DNA of 64,000 nucleotides from Streptomyces sp. NBC_01549 (GTDB lineage: Bacteria > Actinomycetota > Actinomycetes > Streptomycetales > Streptomycetaceae), in NCBI RefSeq assembly GCF_026339955.1, contig NZ_JAPEPW010000001.1:1-64000 (forward strand), written 5' to 3'. Position 1 is the first letter of the stretch; each line of letters begins with the position of its first letter. The translations under genes were made by a program, and so were the position numbers. This document shows positions 10,401 through 18,958 of this stretch, in pieces. A model generated the notes under the pieces. That model did no database searches. It saw nothing but the letters and a program-made list of their open reading frames with translations, and was not told where the DNA came from.

Positions 10401-13173
10401 GGAAGGGCCTGGACCCCGCAGCCGCGAGCCTGCCGTCACGCGAGATGCCGCGCACACCGGAACCAGTCACTCCAGAAGGCCCACCGCGCTGTCGGGCAGG
10501 GTTTGGTTCCCCCGCGGTCCGGTCGGTGTCCCGGTGCGGGACGGCGGTCAGGGGCGTTCCCCCGTCCCGTGCCCGGACCAGACGATCCACCAGCTCATCC
10601 ACAGACGGACCACGTACCCCGTCAGGGACGGTACGGGACCCGGCCGCACCCCGCGACCGGCGATCCTCCGGAACAGCACCACCACCGGCCCCTCCTTCCT
10701 CAGACCGCCCGGCACCGCCTACGGAGCCGTCACCGGCCCGCCCGGCACCGCCTACGGAGCCGTCACCGGCCCGCCCGGCACCGTCTACGGAGCCGTCACC
10801 GGCCGGGGTCCGCCCGACGGACACCTCCGGACTCCGGGCCGGGCCAGGACTCGCGTCGGCCGCCCGCTCCGGCCCCACGACGGCCTGCCCGCCCACACCG
10901 GCACCCTCACCCGGCCCGCTGCGAACCGTGCCACCGGACGAGGACACCCCACCGGACGAGGACACCCCGCCGGCCCGGTCCGACCCGCCGGCCGGTGCAG
11001 ACGCGGCAGCACCCTCCCGCCCGGGAACACCACCCGTCACCGACGGCCCGTCCGAGCCACGCCCGGCAGCAAGGACACCAGAAGAAACAGAGGCACCAGA
11101 GGCACCGGAGGAAACAGGGGCACCGGCAGCCGACGGCTGTGGCCGGCCCTCCACGGTCCCGCCCGCCCCGGCCGCCACGGTGGACACCCCGCCGGCACTC
11201 TTCGGATCAGCGCCGGAAACACCCCCGACGCCGGCCCCCGCGACGCCGGCCCCCGCGGCACGGACCCCGCCGGACACCGCCGCCCCGCCCGCACCCCCGC
11301 CCTCGGTCCCAATGACCGCACCAGAGGACCCCACACCCGCCGCGGTCCGCACCGCAGCCGGAACAACACCAGCAGCACCGGCGCCCGAGACACCGGCAGG
11401 GGTACCGGCACCGGCAGAGACACCGGCAGGGGTACTACCGGCACCAGGCGCGGTACCAGGAGCGACAGCGGCGGGCTCCGTCCCGGGATGTTCGCTGCGC
11501 AGCACGGTGTGGAAACCGGGCAGTCCACCGGGCACGGCCGCGCCACCCGCCGCGACCGGCCCGGTCGCGGACGTCCCGGCTCGCGGCAGTCCCGATTCAG
11601 CCCGAACCTGCCCGGACGCCGTGACATCCCCGGCCCCAGCCCCGGCCCCAGCCCCGGTCCCAGCCCCGGTCCCGGGAGCGGCGACCGGACCCGTCCCGCC
11701 CGCCGCCACCGGCCCCGCCTGCGCCTGCGGCGGCCCGGCCTGGCCGGCCAGGCCGGAGGGGACATCGGCATTCACGGGTACACCGGACGACGCGAACCGT
11801 GACGCGCCGGACGAAACCCCCGACCCCGTTCCAGCCTGGCCCGTTCCCGTCGACCCCGTTCCCGTCGACCCCGCCGCTCCCGTTCCAGCCGACCCCGTCG
11901 TTCCCGTTCCAGCCGACCCCGCCCCCGTTCCCGGGACCGTCGACCCGGCTCCCGCCGCCTCCGGCTTCTCCTTCGTGTCGCCGGTCTTGAAGTCCTGGTC
12001 CGTAAACCCGCCACCGCCCTCACCATGGGGGAGGTCGATGTGGGGAACGTGGATGTGGGGGCGTTCGGCCATGACACCGACCGCTCCCGAGATGAAACCC
12101 AGTCCCAGACCACCGCCATAACCCGAGGCCGCGTTACCGATGACCGTGGCACCCAGCCCCGCCGCCCCGCCCACCGCGGCCCTGGCGGGCAGCGACCTCA
12201 GCCCCGCGGCACTCTTCCACTCCGTGAAGTTCTCCGTCTTCCACGCCGGCCGCGTCACCGCCGGCGGCGTCACCCAGCTCGTCATCTCCGCCCGGACCTC
12301 GGCCACACGAATGACCCGCTCCGGGCCCTTGAGGCCCTCCGCGTCAGCCCTGCGCGCCCCGAACTTCTCCCCCAGCCTGCCCACCGCGGACTGCACCCCA
12401 TGGATCAGACCCGCGCCCAGCACGCCACCGGCCACACCCGTCAACGCGCCGAACGCCGTGGCCTGCGTGTTCCACGACTGCCGCGTCCCCGCCGCCATCT
12501 GACCCGCCTGGATCCCCACGTCCAGACCCACGTTGAAAGCCGTACCCGCCAGCGCGCCGTTGACCATCCTGCCGCCCAGCTCACCCGCCGAACGCGCCAC
12601 ACCCTTGTCCACACCCAGCCGCTCCAGCAACTGCGCGATCCGGCTCGCGGAAGCCGCACCCGCCGCCTGCAACGCACGCGAGAACGACGCACGCGCGGCC
12701 ACCGAACGCAAAATCCGGCCCAGCAGCGTCCTGGCCACCACCGCCGCCGCGGCCTCCACCGCCTCGATCAACGCCGCAACACCCGGCACCCACGACCACG
12801 GCAGCAACGCCGCCAGCTCCGCCGCCAGCCAGATCATCACCCCGATGATCATCAACTTGCCGTACTGGATCTCCGCCGCGGTCGACTTCGCCGAATCCCC
12901 CAGCGCGTTCGCCGTCTCCACCAGATCCGGTATCACAGCCGACAACCGGTCCAGCAGATCCGTCATCGCATCACCGGCCGGACCGGTCGCACTGGCAGCC
13001 GCACCAGGAATCACACGCCGCAACGCCTCAAGGATCTCACCCAGCAGCCGGGCCGCCTCCTGGTCCAGCTGCCCCAGCTCCCACAGGAGCCCCTCCTTGA
13101 CCTTCGGCCACTCACTACCCACCACGATCTTCGCCAGCCCGGCCAACGCCCCCGGCACCTCGATGGTGTCCAC
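7486..13173 (-). CDS. Giant type VII-secreted polymorphic toxin with C-terminal ADP-ribosyltransferase domain
   Basis: 1,895 residues, GTG start two bases after the stop of the upstream WXG100-like gene (coupled). Residues 1-110 form an alpha-helical, WXG100-like domain (SEWPKVKEG) resembling the CpnT-type N-terminal domain. About 110-370 is Ala/Gly-rich with hydrophobic helices. About 380-1450 is low-complexity Gly/Ala/Ser/Thr/Pro linker. The C-terminus is globular. Its last 230 residues show the R-S-E signature of ADP-ribosyltransferase exotoxins: Arg1805 (VVTRNV), Ser1831 (GFMSTTLDP) and Glu1863-x-Glu1865 (DKESELLLPRD). Such enzymes transfer ADP-ribose from NAD+ to a target protein; the target here is unknown. 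The toxin end is visibly AT-richer than the rest and holds a TTA codon at 7630-7632. No secretion core genes are in view. Confidence 0.85.
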   Translation of the reverse strand: MDTIEVPGALAGLAKIVVGSEWPKVKEGLLWELGQLDQEAARLLGEILEALRRVIPGAAASATGPAGDAMTDLLDRLSAVIPDLVETANALGDSAKSTAAEIQYGKLMIIGVMIWLAAELAALLPWSWVPGVAALIEAVEAAAAVVARTLLGRILRSVAARASFSRALQAAGAASASRIAQLLERLGVDKGVARSAGELGGRMVNGALAGTAFNVGLDVGIQAGQMAAGTRQSWNTQATAFGALTGVAGGVLGAGLIHGVQSAVGRLGEKFGARRADAEGLKGPERVIRVAEVRAEMTSWVTPPAVTRPAWKTENFTEWKSAAGLRSLPARAAVGGAAGLGATVIGNAASGYGGGLGLGFISGAVGVMAERPHIHVPHIDLPHGEGGGGFTDQDFKTGDTKEKPEAAGAGSTVPGTGAGSAGTGTTGSAGTGAAGSTGTGSTGTGQAGTGSGVSSGASRFASSGVPVNADVPSGLAGQAGPPQAQAGPVAAGGTGPVAAPGTGAGTGAGAGAGAGDVTASGQVRAESGLPRAGTSATGPVAAGGAAVPGGLPGFHTVLRSEHPGTEPAAVAPGTAPGAGSTPAGVSAGAGTPAGVSGAGAAGVVPAAVRTAAGVGSSGAVIGTEGGGAGGAAVSGGVRAAGAGVAGAGVGGVSGADPKSAGGVSTVAAGAGGTVEGRPQPSAAGAPVSSGASGASVSSGVLAAGRGSDGPSVTGGVPGREGAAASAPAGGSDRAGGVSSSGGVSSSGGTVRSGPGEGAGVGGQAVVGPERAADASPGPARSPEVSVGRTPAGDGSVDGAGRAGDGSVGGAGRAGDGSVGGAGRSEEGGAGGGAVPEDRRSRGAAGSRTVPDGVRGPSVDELVDRLVRARDGGTPLTAVPHRDTDRTAGEPNPARQRGGPSGVTGSGVRGISRDGRLAAAGSRPFPAGPPQAPTAPSPGERRLSTAGPERPRPVGTGGREASTSASGGGSFFFSRDRGTSASLTPAASQPPAPATRPASALGGGRPASALGGARPASAASSSAGRSPGEPMRLTGGSGDRPSLRGVADRFQARISGTGRPAAGPSGGRDTGTPVPQRRPAFPEDYRGFGDDRGVPGEGVGSLAGGSGHPVSGGRRSANPAPDPGGVTPVTGSEGRPGVGGISARFFRMPSLAPRARGPVPPEPSRRGSVRASDLLAAHGVNSGAMSAPTPISEASGAAGPGRVNSDKGGRLGDGSRSWSGRRVPSPSPGRLGTGPTEADSYQGITPTGRRVSLRGQSSASLTGATGYPAASSGGVATGSGETGRRSSLILRAADSLARAVGSRRPSSAAGHPVAAWGVVPPGSTPATRPLPSRGSAVPNHGNTSMPTGLRRAPSPSRDGFVRGGTGIPGGGRGPDRTFNSSFPVSAGGATGSVGVSPSMGRVYAQPISRPRVASGTGVRVAGDAELSAARGSLSELRLVDKHYRTDQPNAVVGRPTVRAGGGLPITKPKHEELGLIERWMRDVFGSDVEGWPDYGRLRRGTLAIDRMRRAEQGIQHRFSTALIDILLKDQEGDNSFALTSPESRKAALFRLTDRAHLHVAEHPNSTLGEFRDWLLLRRERFLAVPARGPRMQGGENLAEGTEAAVTDAQPPDGGAVREYPRIVPEGASALSGRDRRRDDFIDWNKLVDQDGVSSRPPVRIFTRRQDAHNWGKLHTPSVAHLDMQAREAISSYINYGGQRFRLPFKPGYGDINQSLRGLLEKWLNETHYTEISPKKIYDVYVSEENESAPPAEQFAVRKEQMSGEEYLRRVLESTDENIAALDRAFSRPGKTGLEPAYTREPIVVTRNVHGGFTPEEIPKLPGRVLREAGFMSTTLDPITSFHGRFRLHLFLPKGTTALYISDKESELLLPRDTLWQVLHVEFDGDWRWNIFGRVLL
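10708..10806 (-). repeat. 33-bp tandem repeat, three units, in toxin linker
   Basis: Three successive 33-bp units (GGCACCGCCTACGGAGCC and following bases) code for an 11-residue repeat of the type GDGSVGGAGRA in the toxin linker. The frame is kept. Confidence 0.85.
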
Positions 13174-13175
13174 GC

Positions 13176-13502
13176 TCAGCTCTCCCTGAGATCAGCGGCG
13201 ATCTTCCCGGTCGTCTCATCCACCTGCTGGAACACACCCGCCGTACCGTGCGCCGCGTCCGCCGAACCCACACCCAGCGGACCCAGACCCTGTATTGCCT
13301 CCACCAGCCCCTGCTGAGCCGGCAGAAAACTCTCCCTCAACTGCCGCCCCTCCTCACCATCACCAAACACATCCCCATCGCCCAGCTCCCGCGTCCGCGC
13401 CCGGAGCCGGCCCGCGAGCTCCCCCCACTGCTCACCCAGCTCACCCAGAGCCGCCCCCACCCGGGCCATCCCCTCAGCGTCATTCCTGACCGTCTCCCCC
13501 AC
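13176..13502 (-). CDS. WXG100-like small protein, type VII secretion partner (module 2)
   Basis: 108 residues, all helical, from GTG 13502. That start aligns with the ATG of the module 1 copy; GTG 13505 and TTG 13508 in frame are less likely. It begins VGETVRNDAEGMARVG and includes LGEQWGELAGRLRARTREL, a W-x-E/G-type hairpin of the ESX/WXG100 kind, then LPAQQGLVEAIQ and VFQQVDETTGKIAADL. Such proteins usually pair with the WXG100-like head of the toxin encoded next and are exported with it. The stop lies 2 bp before the toxin start. A near-identical paralogue is at 15458-15784. Confidence 0.75.
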   Translation of the reverse strand: MGETVRNDAEGMARVGAALGELGEQWGELAGRLRARTRELGDGDVFGDGEEGRQLRESFLPAQQGLVEAIQGLGPLGVGSADAAHGTAGVFQQVDETTGKIAADLRES

Positions 13503-13700
13503 CACCAACCACCCTCTCCGTCAACACCCCGGCCACCACCACGAGCCACGGCGAAGCAGACCTGCGACGACACAGCGTTCGCCCCCCACCCCGGAGCACA
13601 TCCCCAACTCAACCGCTCCGGCCGCCACCGGCCCACCATCCCGGACACAGCCTGCCCTTCCACCCCCCAGGAAGTACCCCAAACAGGCCCCGGCCTGGCC
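13503..13700. repeat. Upstream region of esx-like gene, duplicated at about 15785-15965
   Basis: The sequence before both esx-like genes is clearly related (shared words GAGCCACGGCGAAGC and CAGCGTTCGCCCCC at matching offsets). The module duplication therefore includes about 180-200 bp of leader and presumably the promoter. The similarity fades near 13700 and 15965. Confidence 0.7.
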
Positions 13701-13736
13701 CTGAACGGCCGTTGGGACTGTCCTGAAGTTGGCTCT

Positions 13737-14179
13737 GCCAAGATTTTCGTAGCTGTTGATCGCTTGCCTGGATGGATCAGTTGAGCAGGATGCGGTGGCG
13801 GAGGAGGCGGAAGCCGGCCCGGCCGTACATCTGGCGCTTGATCAGTTTCGTTTTGTTGTTGACGCCTTCGGTCCCGCCGTTGTGGAACGGGAGGGTGAGC
13901 CCGTTGGCGACGGCGTCGTGGTCGCGTTCCAGGCCGCGGGTGAAGGCGTGCAGGTGGGGGAGGTCGTCTTCGCGGACGTGGGAGATCCACTCGTGGAGGC
14001 GACGGCTGTTGTCCGCGGCGGGTTTGAGGAGGTTTGCGAAGGTGCGGATGTGGCCGCTCAGAGCGGTCATCTCGGGGCAGGACCCGGTCAGGGCCGTGAG
14101 GAGCTCGCGGTCTTTGTCCTTCAGCTGATCGGGGGCGGTGCAGAGCAGGCTCTTGAAGCGGCGGGGCGGGACGGCGGGG
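13737..14179 (-). pseudogene. ISL3-family transposase, C-terminal fragment
   Basis: The reading frame runs from the MITE C border (FKSLLCTAPDQLKDKDREL) to a stop at 13777, about 130 residues. It has the ISL3 C-terminal signature HNGGTEGVNNKTKLIKRQM followed by YGRAGFRLLRHRILL. The N-terminal part and the upstream IS end are gone, replaced by the MITE. The sequence after the stop (about 13737-13776, TGCCAAGATTTTCGTAGC) may be the IS end. It lies just before the leader of module 2. Confidence 0.85.
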
Positions 14180-14325
14180 GGGTGCGTTTCTTCTGGAGGG
14201 ACCTCGTCGGTGACCAGTACGGACGTGGTCGTTCCGGGAAGAACGACACGATCTACCGTGACGCGGTTTCCGGAGGGCCAACGCGTTGACCAGGTGTTTC
14301 TCGTCCCTCAAGAAGAAACGCACCC
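14180..14325. mobile_element. 146-bp MITE-like element, copy C
   Basis: Same terminal repeats, length and orientation as copy A, and apparently the same sequence. It joins the ISL3 fragment (left) to the 5' part of toxin module 1 (right). Its right flank starts with TGTGGGGAA, the 9-bp sequence that ends the left flank of copy A. Copies A and C therefore bound a 9,647-bp segment. Confidence 0.9.
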
Positions 14326-14334
14326 TGTGGGGAA
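14326..14334. repeat. 9-bp direct repeat TGTGGGGAA, right target-site duplication
   Basis: Directly follows MITE copy C and matches 4670-4678. Confidence 0.8.
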
Positions 14335-15455
14335 CGTGGATGTGGGGCCGTTCCGCCATGACACCGACGGCACCGGAGATGAACCCGAACGGCAGACTGC
14401 TGCCATACCCCGACACGACATTGCCCAGGACCGTGGCACCCAGCCCCGCCGCCCCGCCCACCGCGGCCCTGGCCGGCAGCGACCTCAGCCCCGCGGCACT
14501 CTTCCACTCCGCGAAACTCTCCGCCTTCCACGCCGGCCGCGTAACCGCCGGCGGCGTCACCCAGCTCGTCATCTCCTGCCGGATCTCGGCCACGCGGTGG
14601 ACCCGCTCCGCGCCCGCGAGCCCCTCCGCGTCAGCCCTGCGCGCCCCGAACTTCTCCCCCAGCCTGGCCACCGCGGACTGCACCCCATGGATCAGACCCG
14701 CGCCCAGCATGCCACCGGCCACACCCGTCAACGCGCCGAACGCCGTACTCTGCGTGTTCCACGACCGCCGCACCCCCGCCGCCATCTGACCCGCCTGGAT
14801 CCCCACGTCCAGACCCACGTTGAAAGCCGTACCCGCCAGCGCGCCGTTGACCATCCTGCCGCCCAGCTCACCCGCCGAACGCGCCACACCCTTCTCCACA
14901 CCCAGCCGCTCCAGCAACTGCGCGATCCGGCTCGCGGAAGCCGCACCCGCCGCCTGCAACGCACGCGAGAACGACGCACGCGCGGCCACCGAACGCAGAA
15001 TCCGGCCCAGCAGCGTCCTGGCCACCACCGCCGCCGCGGCCTCCACCGCCTCGATCAACGCCGAAACACCCGGCACCCACGACCACGGCAGCAACGCCGC
15101 CAGCCAGATCATCACCGCGATGATCATCAACTTGCCGTACTGGATCTCCGCCGCGGTCGACTTCGCCGAATCCCCCAGCGCGGTCGCCGTCTCCACCAGA
15201 TCCGGTATCACGGACGACAGCCGGTCCAGCAGATCCGTCATCGCCTCACCGGCCGGACCGGTCGCACTGGCAGCCGCACCAGGAATCACACGCCGCAACG
15301 CCTCAAGGATCTCAGCCAGCAGCCGGGCCGCCTCCTGATCCAGCTGCCCCAGCTCCCACAGGAGCCCCTCCTTGACCTTCGGCCACCGGTCACCGGTCAC
15401 CGATCACGACCGGCGCCAGCGCGGCCAACGCCCCCGGCAACTCGATGGTGTCCAC
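14326..15455 (-). pseudogene. 5' part of disrupted type VII toxin (module 1)
   Basis: Near-identical to residues 1-about 370 of the intact toxin (WPKVKEGLLWELGQL, GRMVNGALAGTAFNVGLD, VMAERPHIHVPH), then cut by MITE C. The expected GTG start is at 15455, two bases after the upstream stop, as in module 2. A 7-bp tandem duplication near 15386-15400 (CCGGTCA twice) shifts the frame after about 21 codons, giving a stop. A GTG at 15400 could restart translation. Read-through into the MITE gives an out-of-frame tail. With the 3' part at 1-4678 this makes one complete ancestral gene. Confidence 0.85.
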
Positions 15456-15457
15456 GG

Positions 15458-15784
15458 TCAGCTGTCTCTGAGATCGGCGGCGATCTTTCCGGTCGTCTCA
15501 TCCACCTGCTGGAACACACCCGCCGTGCCGTGCGCCGCGTCCGCCGAACCCGCCCCCAGCGGACCCAGACCCTGTATTGCCTCCACCAGCCCCTGCTGAG
15601 CCGGCAGGAAACTCTCCCTCAACTGCCGGCCCTCCTCACCATCACCGAAAACATCCCCCGAGCCCAGCTCCCGCGTCCGCGCCTGGAGCCGGTCCGCGAG
15701 ATCCTTCCACCGCTCACCCAGCTCACCCAGGGCCGACCCCACCCGGGCCATCGCCTCAGCGTCATTCCTGACCGTCTCGCTCAT
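15458..15784 (-). CDS. WXG100-like small protein, type VII secretion partner (module 1)
   Basis: 108 residues from ATG 15784 (MSETVRNDAEAMARVG), close to the 13176-13502 product: the same length, the same LPAQQGLVEAIQ and FQQVDETTGKIAADL segments, and W at LGERWKDLADRL. The hairpin form fits an ESX/WXG100 export partner. Its toxin gene is broken, so it may now be an orphan or serve the module 2 toxin. A purine-rich stretch before the ATG (GGAAAGGGCGG) may be the ribosome site. Confidence 0.7.
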   Translation of the reverse strand: MSETVRNDAEAMARVGSALGELGERWKDLADRLQARTRELGSGDVFGDGEEGRQLRESFLPAQQGLVEAIQGLGPLGAGSADAAHGTAGVFQQVDETTGKIAADLRDS

Positions 15785-16096
15785 CACCGACCGCCCTTTC
15801 CGTCAACGCCTCGGCAACCACGAGCCACGGCGAAGCGGGCCCGTGACGATTCAGCGTTCGCCCCCATCCCGGAGCTCATCCCCAACTGAATCGCTCCGCC
15901 CGCCGTCAGCCCACCGTTCCTGGGGCAGCGTGCCTTTCCGCCCCCGAGGACGTACCCCAACGGGCCCGCACGCGGGTCTTCCGCAGGAGACCATGAATCG
16001 GGGCGCGGGTGTCCGTCGTCCAGCGCCACTGCCCGGCCACCGGCAGCGTCCGCAAGGGGTCCGGAAGCGACGGTCTGTCGTCGCCGTCGGGCGGTG
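15785..16096. other. Intergenic; leader of module 1, no gene seen
   Basis: The first about 180 bp repeat the leader of module 2. The rest, to the stop of the phosphatase gene, shows no convincing coding frame. Confidence 0.6.
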
Positions 16097-18958
16097 CTAG
16101 TGAGCGACGGGCAGGGACTGCTCGGTCCAGATGCATTTGCCGGACGGGGTGTAGCGGGCTCCCCAGCGGTCGGTGAGCGCGGCGATCAGCTGGAGTCCCC
16201 GTCCTCCCTCGTCCATGTCCGAGGCCCGGCGGATACGGGGCATGGTGGCGCTGCCGTCGGCGAGCTCGCAGATCAGCGTCCGGCTGCGCAGCAGACGCAG
16301 CATGACCGGCCCCTTGGCATGCCGCACGACATTGCCGACGAGCTCGCTGACGATGAGTTCGGTCGGCATCGCCAGCTCCTGCAGGTCCCAGGCGTCGAGC
16401 TGGTCGTGTATGTGGTGGCGGGCCTGGCCCGCGGCTTTGGGATCCGTCGGGAGCGACCAGCAGGCCAGGTCCGCCGGGGCCGACGCATGGGTGCGGGCGA
16501 CCAGCAGCGCGGTGTCGTCGAGGGCGCGCTGCGGATCAGGCAGCAAGGCGGCGACGAGAGCGTCGCACAGACTTTCGGGGTCGGTGGCGCCGTTTCGGTA
16601 CACGGTGCGAAGGGTCTGGGCGAGGTGGCCCATGCCCTGGTCCAGCGCGCGGTCCGGGGACTCCACCAGGCCGTCGGTGTAGAGGACCAGCAGGCTGTCT
16701 TCCGGCAGCTGGATCACAGTCGTGTCGAAGGGCGGGGTCGCGGCGCCGAGTGGCGGGTTGAGCGGGAGGTCGGGGAAGTAGGCGGTGCCGTCGGGATGGA
16801 CGACCGCCGGTGGCGGGTGGCCTGCCGTGGTGAGGGAACAGAGCCCGCTGGTCGGATCGAACACGGCGTACAGGCAGGTGGCGTAGAAGTCGTCGCCAAG
16901 GCCGTTGACCCGTTCGTTGAGATGGATGAACATCTCTTCCGGTGGCAGTTCGAGGTCGGCCAGCGTGCGGACGGCGGTCCGCAGACGGCCCATGGTGACG
17001 GCCTCGGACAGGCCATGGCCCATCACATCCCCGATGACCAGAGCGACGCGGTCCGCGGAGAGCGGGATGACGTCGTACCAGTCGCCGCCGACCTCCATGC
17101 CTTCGCCGGCGGGCAGGTAGCGGGCCGCCGCCGTGACGGCGGCCAACGAGGGCAGTGTGCGGGGCAGCAGGCCGCGCTGCAGTTCCTGGGCCCTGCCGTG
17201 CTCGGCATCGTACAGCCGGGCGCGTTCCAGGGCATGGGCCACGAGTCCGCTCAGCGCGGTCAGCAGGGTGCGTTCCTCCTGCGTGAAGGCGTGCGGCCGC
17301 TTGTAGGAGAGGGTGCAGCATCCGACGGAGCGCCCGGAGGCGACCAGGGGCAGCATCGCCCACGCCTTCTTGCCGTCCGCGGCCGGGGTGTCGGCCATCG
17401 CGGGATAGCGGCGGATGAACTCCTCCGCCGAGGGGATGAAGTTGGGGACACAGTCGATCAAGGCCTGGGCGACCGGTGGAGTGTCCTCGACGCGGATTCC
17501 CTCGATCCGCCTGACGAACTCCGCCGGGTACCCGGACGTGCCCACCGCGAAGATGCGCTCGTTTTCCTGAACCCAGACGCCGACTCCGTCCGCGCCGAAC
17601 AGCGGCAGCATGTATGCGTCGACGACGTCGACGACGTCCCGTCCGGTGACCGCCGACGCCAGGGCGCGGGTCAACTCCGCAATCCGGGCGGTGCGCTCCG
17701 CGTCCTGCTGGTCCTCCAGGCGTCGGACGCGGGTGACGTCGGTGAAGGAGAGGGTCAGGCCTTCGGGCACGGGAACCAGCCGCACGTGCAGCCACCGCCC
17801 GTCCGTGGGCCTCCGCAGATCGAAGGCGACCGGTCGGCCGTCGTCGAGTGCCCGGCGGCAGGTGTCCACGCGGGAATCGAGCAGGTCGGGGACCGCCTCC
17901 CACAGCAGGCGGCCGGGCAAGGGGCCTGACGGGTCGAGCAGGCGTTCGGCCGCCGGGTTGGCGAAGGTGATCCGCCACCCTCTGTCGACGGCCAGGAGTC
18001 CGTCGCTCATGTTCAGCAGGGCCCGGCTGACCGAGGACGGGGCGAGACCGGTGCCCGTGATGTCCCTCAGCGTGCCGATCAGCCGGACGGATGTGCCGTC
18101 CGGCTGGGTAAGGGCATACCCGCATGCCTCCAGTCGGCGGAAGCTCCCGTCCTGTCCCCGCTGCCGGTACTCCAGGCTGTACGCCGAGCGGGCCCGGATC
18201 GCCTCGTCCATACGAGCCAGCAGCGGCGGCAGGTCCCACGGGTGAACCAGGCGCCGCCAGGTGCCGATCCGACCGTCGAAGGTGCCCTGATCCAGGCCGA
18301 GGATCCCCAGCGCGGACCGGTCCCCCAATACCACGCCGTCGGTGAAGTCCCAGCCCCAGGGGACCATCACCTCCGGGCCGGTCAGCGACTCACCGTATCC
18401 GTACCACCCGGTGTCGGCCGCGCCCGGCACCGCCGTGCACCGTCGCAGCCAGTCGGTGGCCCACTCGGTGACGGCGCCAAGCAGTCGCTGCGCCTCGATC
18501 CCCGGTTCACCCGGCGCGGAGGTGACAACGGACACCGCGCCCTGCGGCCCCCCGGGGGCGGTCAGCGGGACCGACAGTATTCCAGTCCCGCGGCAAGGCC
18601 GCCCCGGCACGACTCCAGCATCCCCCGGCGCATCGGCGGGCATCCACACCGCGGTGCTCTCCCGCACCGCGCGGGCGGCCGGGACCTGCTCCCCGCGGCC
18701 TATCTCCGCCCACTCCCGCACCAGTGCGCCGGGCAGCCCGCTGCTCGCCACCAGGTAGAGAGAGCCGCTCCCCAGGACGCCCAGATGCAGCATGCTGCCC
18801 AGCCCGCCGAGCACGGCCACCGCCTGCTCCAGGCCGAGCCGCAGCAGCTCATAGCCGCCCGGACCGTTCACGCCGACCGCGGCAGTACTGGGCCTCACTG
18901 TCGGCGGTTCGGTGTCAACCGGCGGGGCTTCGGTACCGGCACCGTCGTCCAGGCTCAT
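16097..18958 (-). CDS. Multi-sensor SpoIIE-type PP2C phosphatase with PAS, GAF and HATPase domains
   Basis: 953 residues, no membrane segment. Rough order: GAF-like (25-190), PAS (200-320, ending LIGTLRDIT), PAS (325-430), GAF (435-600), SpoIIE/PP2C (605-805) and a C-terminal HATPase_c_2 module (815-945). PP2C acidic residues are visible in GGDWYDV, IGDVMGHG and DDTALLV. The ATPase N-box is ELIVSELVGNVVRHA and its G-box GGRGLQLI. The family dephosphorylates anti-sigma antagonists, while the HATPase part can act as an anti-sigma-type kinase, so one protein may hold both partner-switch activities. ATG at 18958. No target gene is adjacent. Confidence 0.85.
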   Translation of the reverse strand: MSLDDGAGTEAPPVDTEPPTVRPSTAAVGVNGPGGYELLRLGLEQAVAVLGGLGSMLHLGVLGSGSLYLVASSGLPGALVREWAEIGRGEQVPAARAVRESTAVWMPADAPGDAGVVPGRPCRGTGILSVPLTAPGGPQGAVSVVTSAPGEPGIEAQRLLGAVTEWATDWLRRCTAVPGAADTGWYGYGESLTGPEVMVPWGWDFTDGVVLGDRSALGILGLDQGTFDGRIGTWRRLVHPWDLPPLLARMDEAIRARSAYSLEYRQRGQDGSFRRLEACGYALTQPDGTSVRLIGTLRDITGTGLAPSSVSRALLNMSDGLLAVDRGWRITFANPAAERLLDPSGPLPGRLLWEAVPDLLDSRVDTCRRALDDGRPVAFDLRRPTDGRWLHVRLVPVPEGLTLSFTDVTRVRRLEDQQDAERTARIAELTRALASAVTGRDVVDVVDAYMLPLFGADGVGVWVQENERIFAVGTSGYPAEFVRRIEGIRVEDTPPVAQALIDCVPNFIPSAEEFIRRYPAMADTPAADGKKAWAMLPLVASGRSVGCCTLSYKRPHAFTQEERTLLTALSGLVAHALERARLYDAEHGRAQELQRGLLPRTLPSLAAVTAAARYLPAGEGMEVGGDWYDVIPLSADRVALVIGDVMGHGLSEAVTMGRLRTAVRTLADLELPPEEMFIHLNERVNGLGDDFYATCLYAVFDPTSGLCSLTTAGHPPPAVVHPDGTAYFPDLPLNPPLGAATPPFDTTVIQLPEDSLLVLYTDGLVESPDRALDQGMGHLAQTLRTVYRNGATDPESLCDALVAALLPDPQRALDDTALLVARTHASAPADLACWSLPTDPKAAGQARHHIHDQLDAWDLQELAMPTELIVSELVGNVVRHAKGPVMLRLLRSRTLICELADGSATMPRIRRASDMDEGGRGLQLIAALTDRWGARYTPSGKCIWTEQSLPVAH

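Noticed and set aside
13337..15400. 687-codon minus-strand frame joining toxin, MITE and esx sequence
   Set aside because: After the MITE it runs antisense or out of frame through the ISL3 fragment and module 2 leader; only the first part is toxin.
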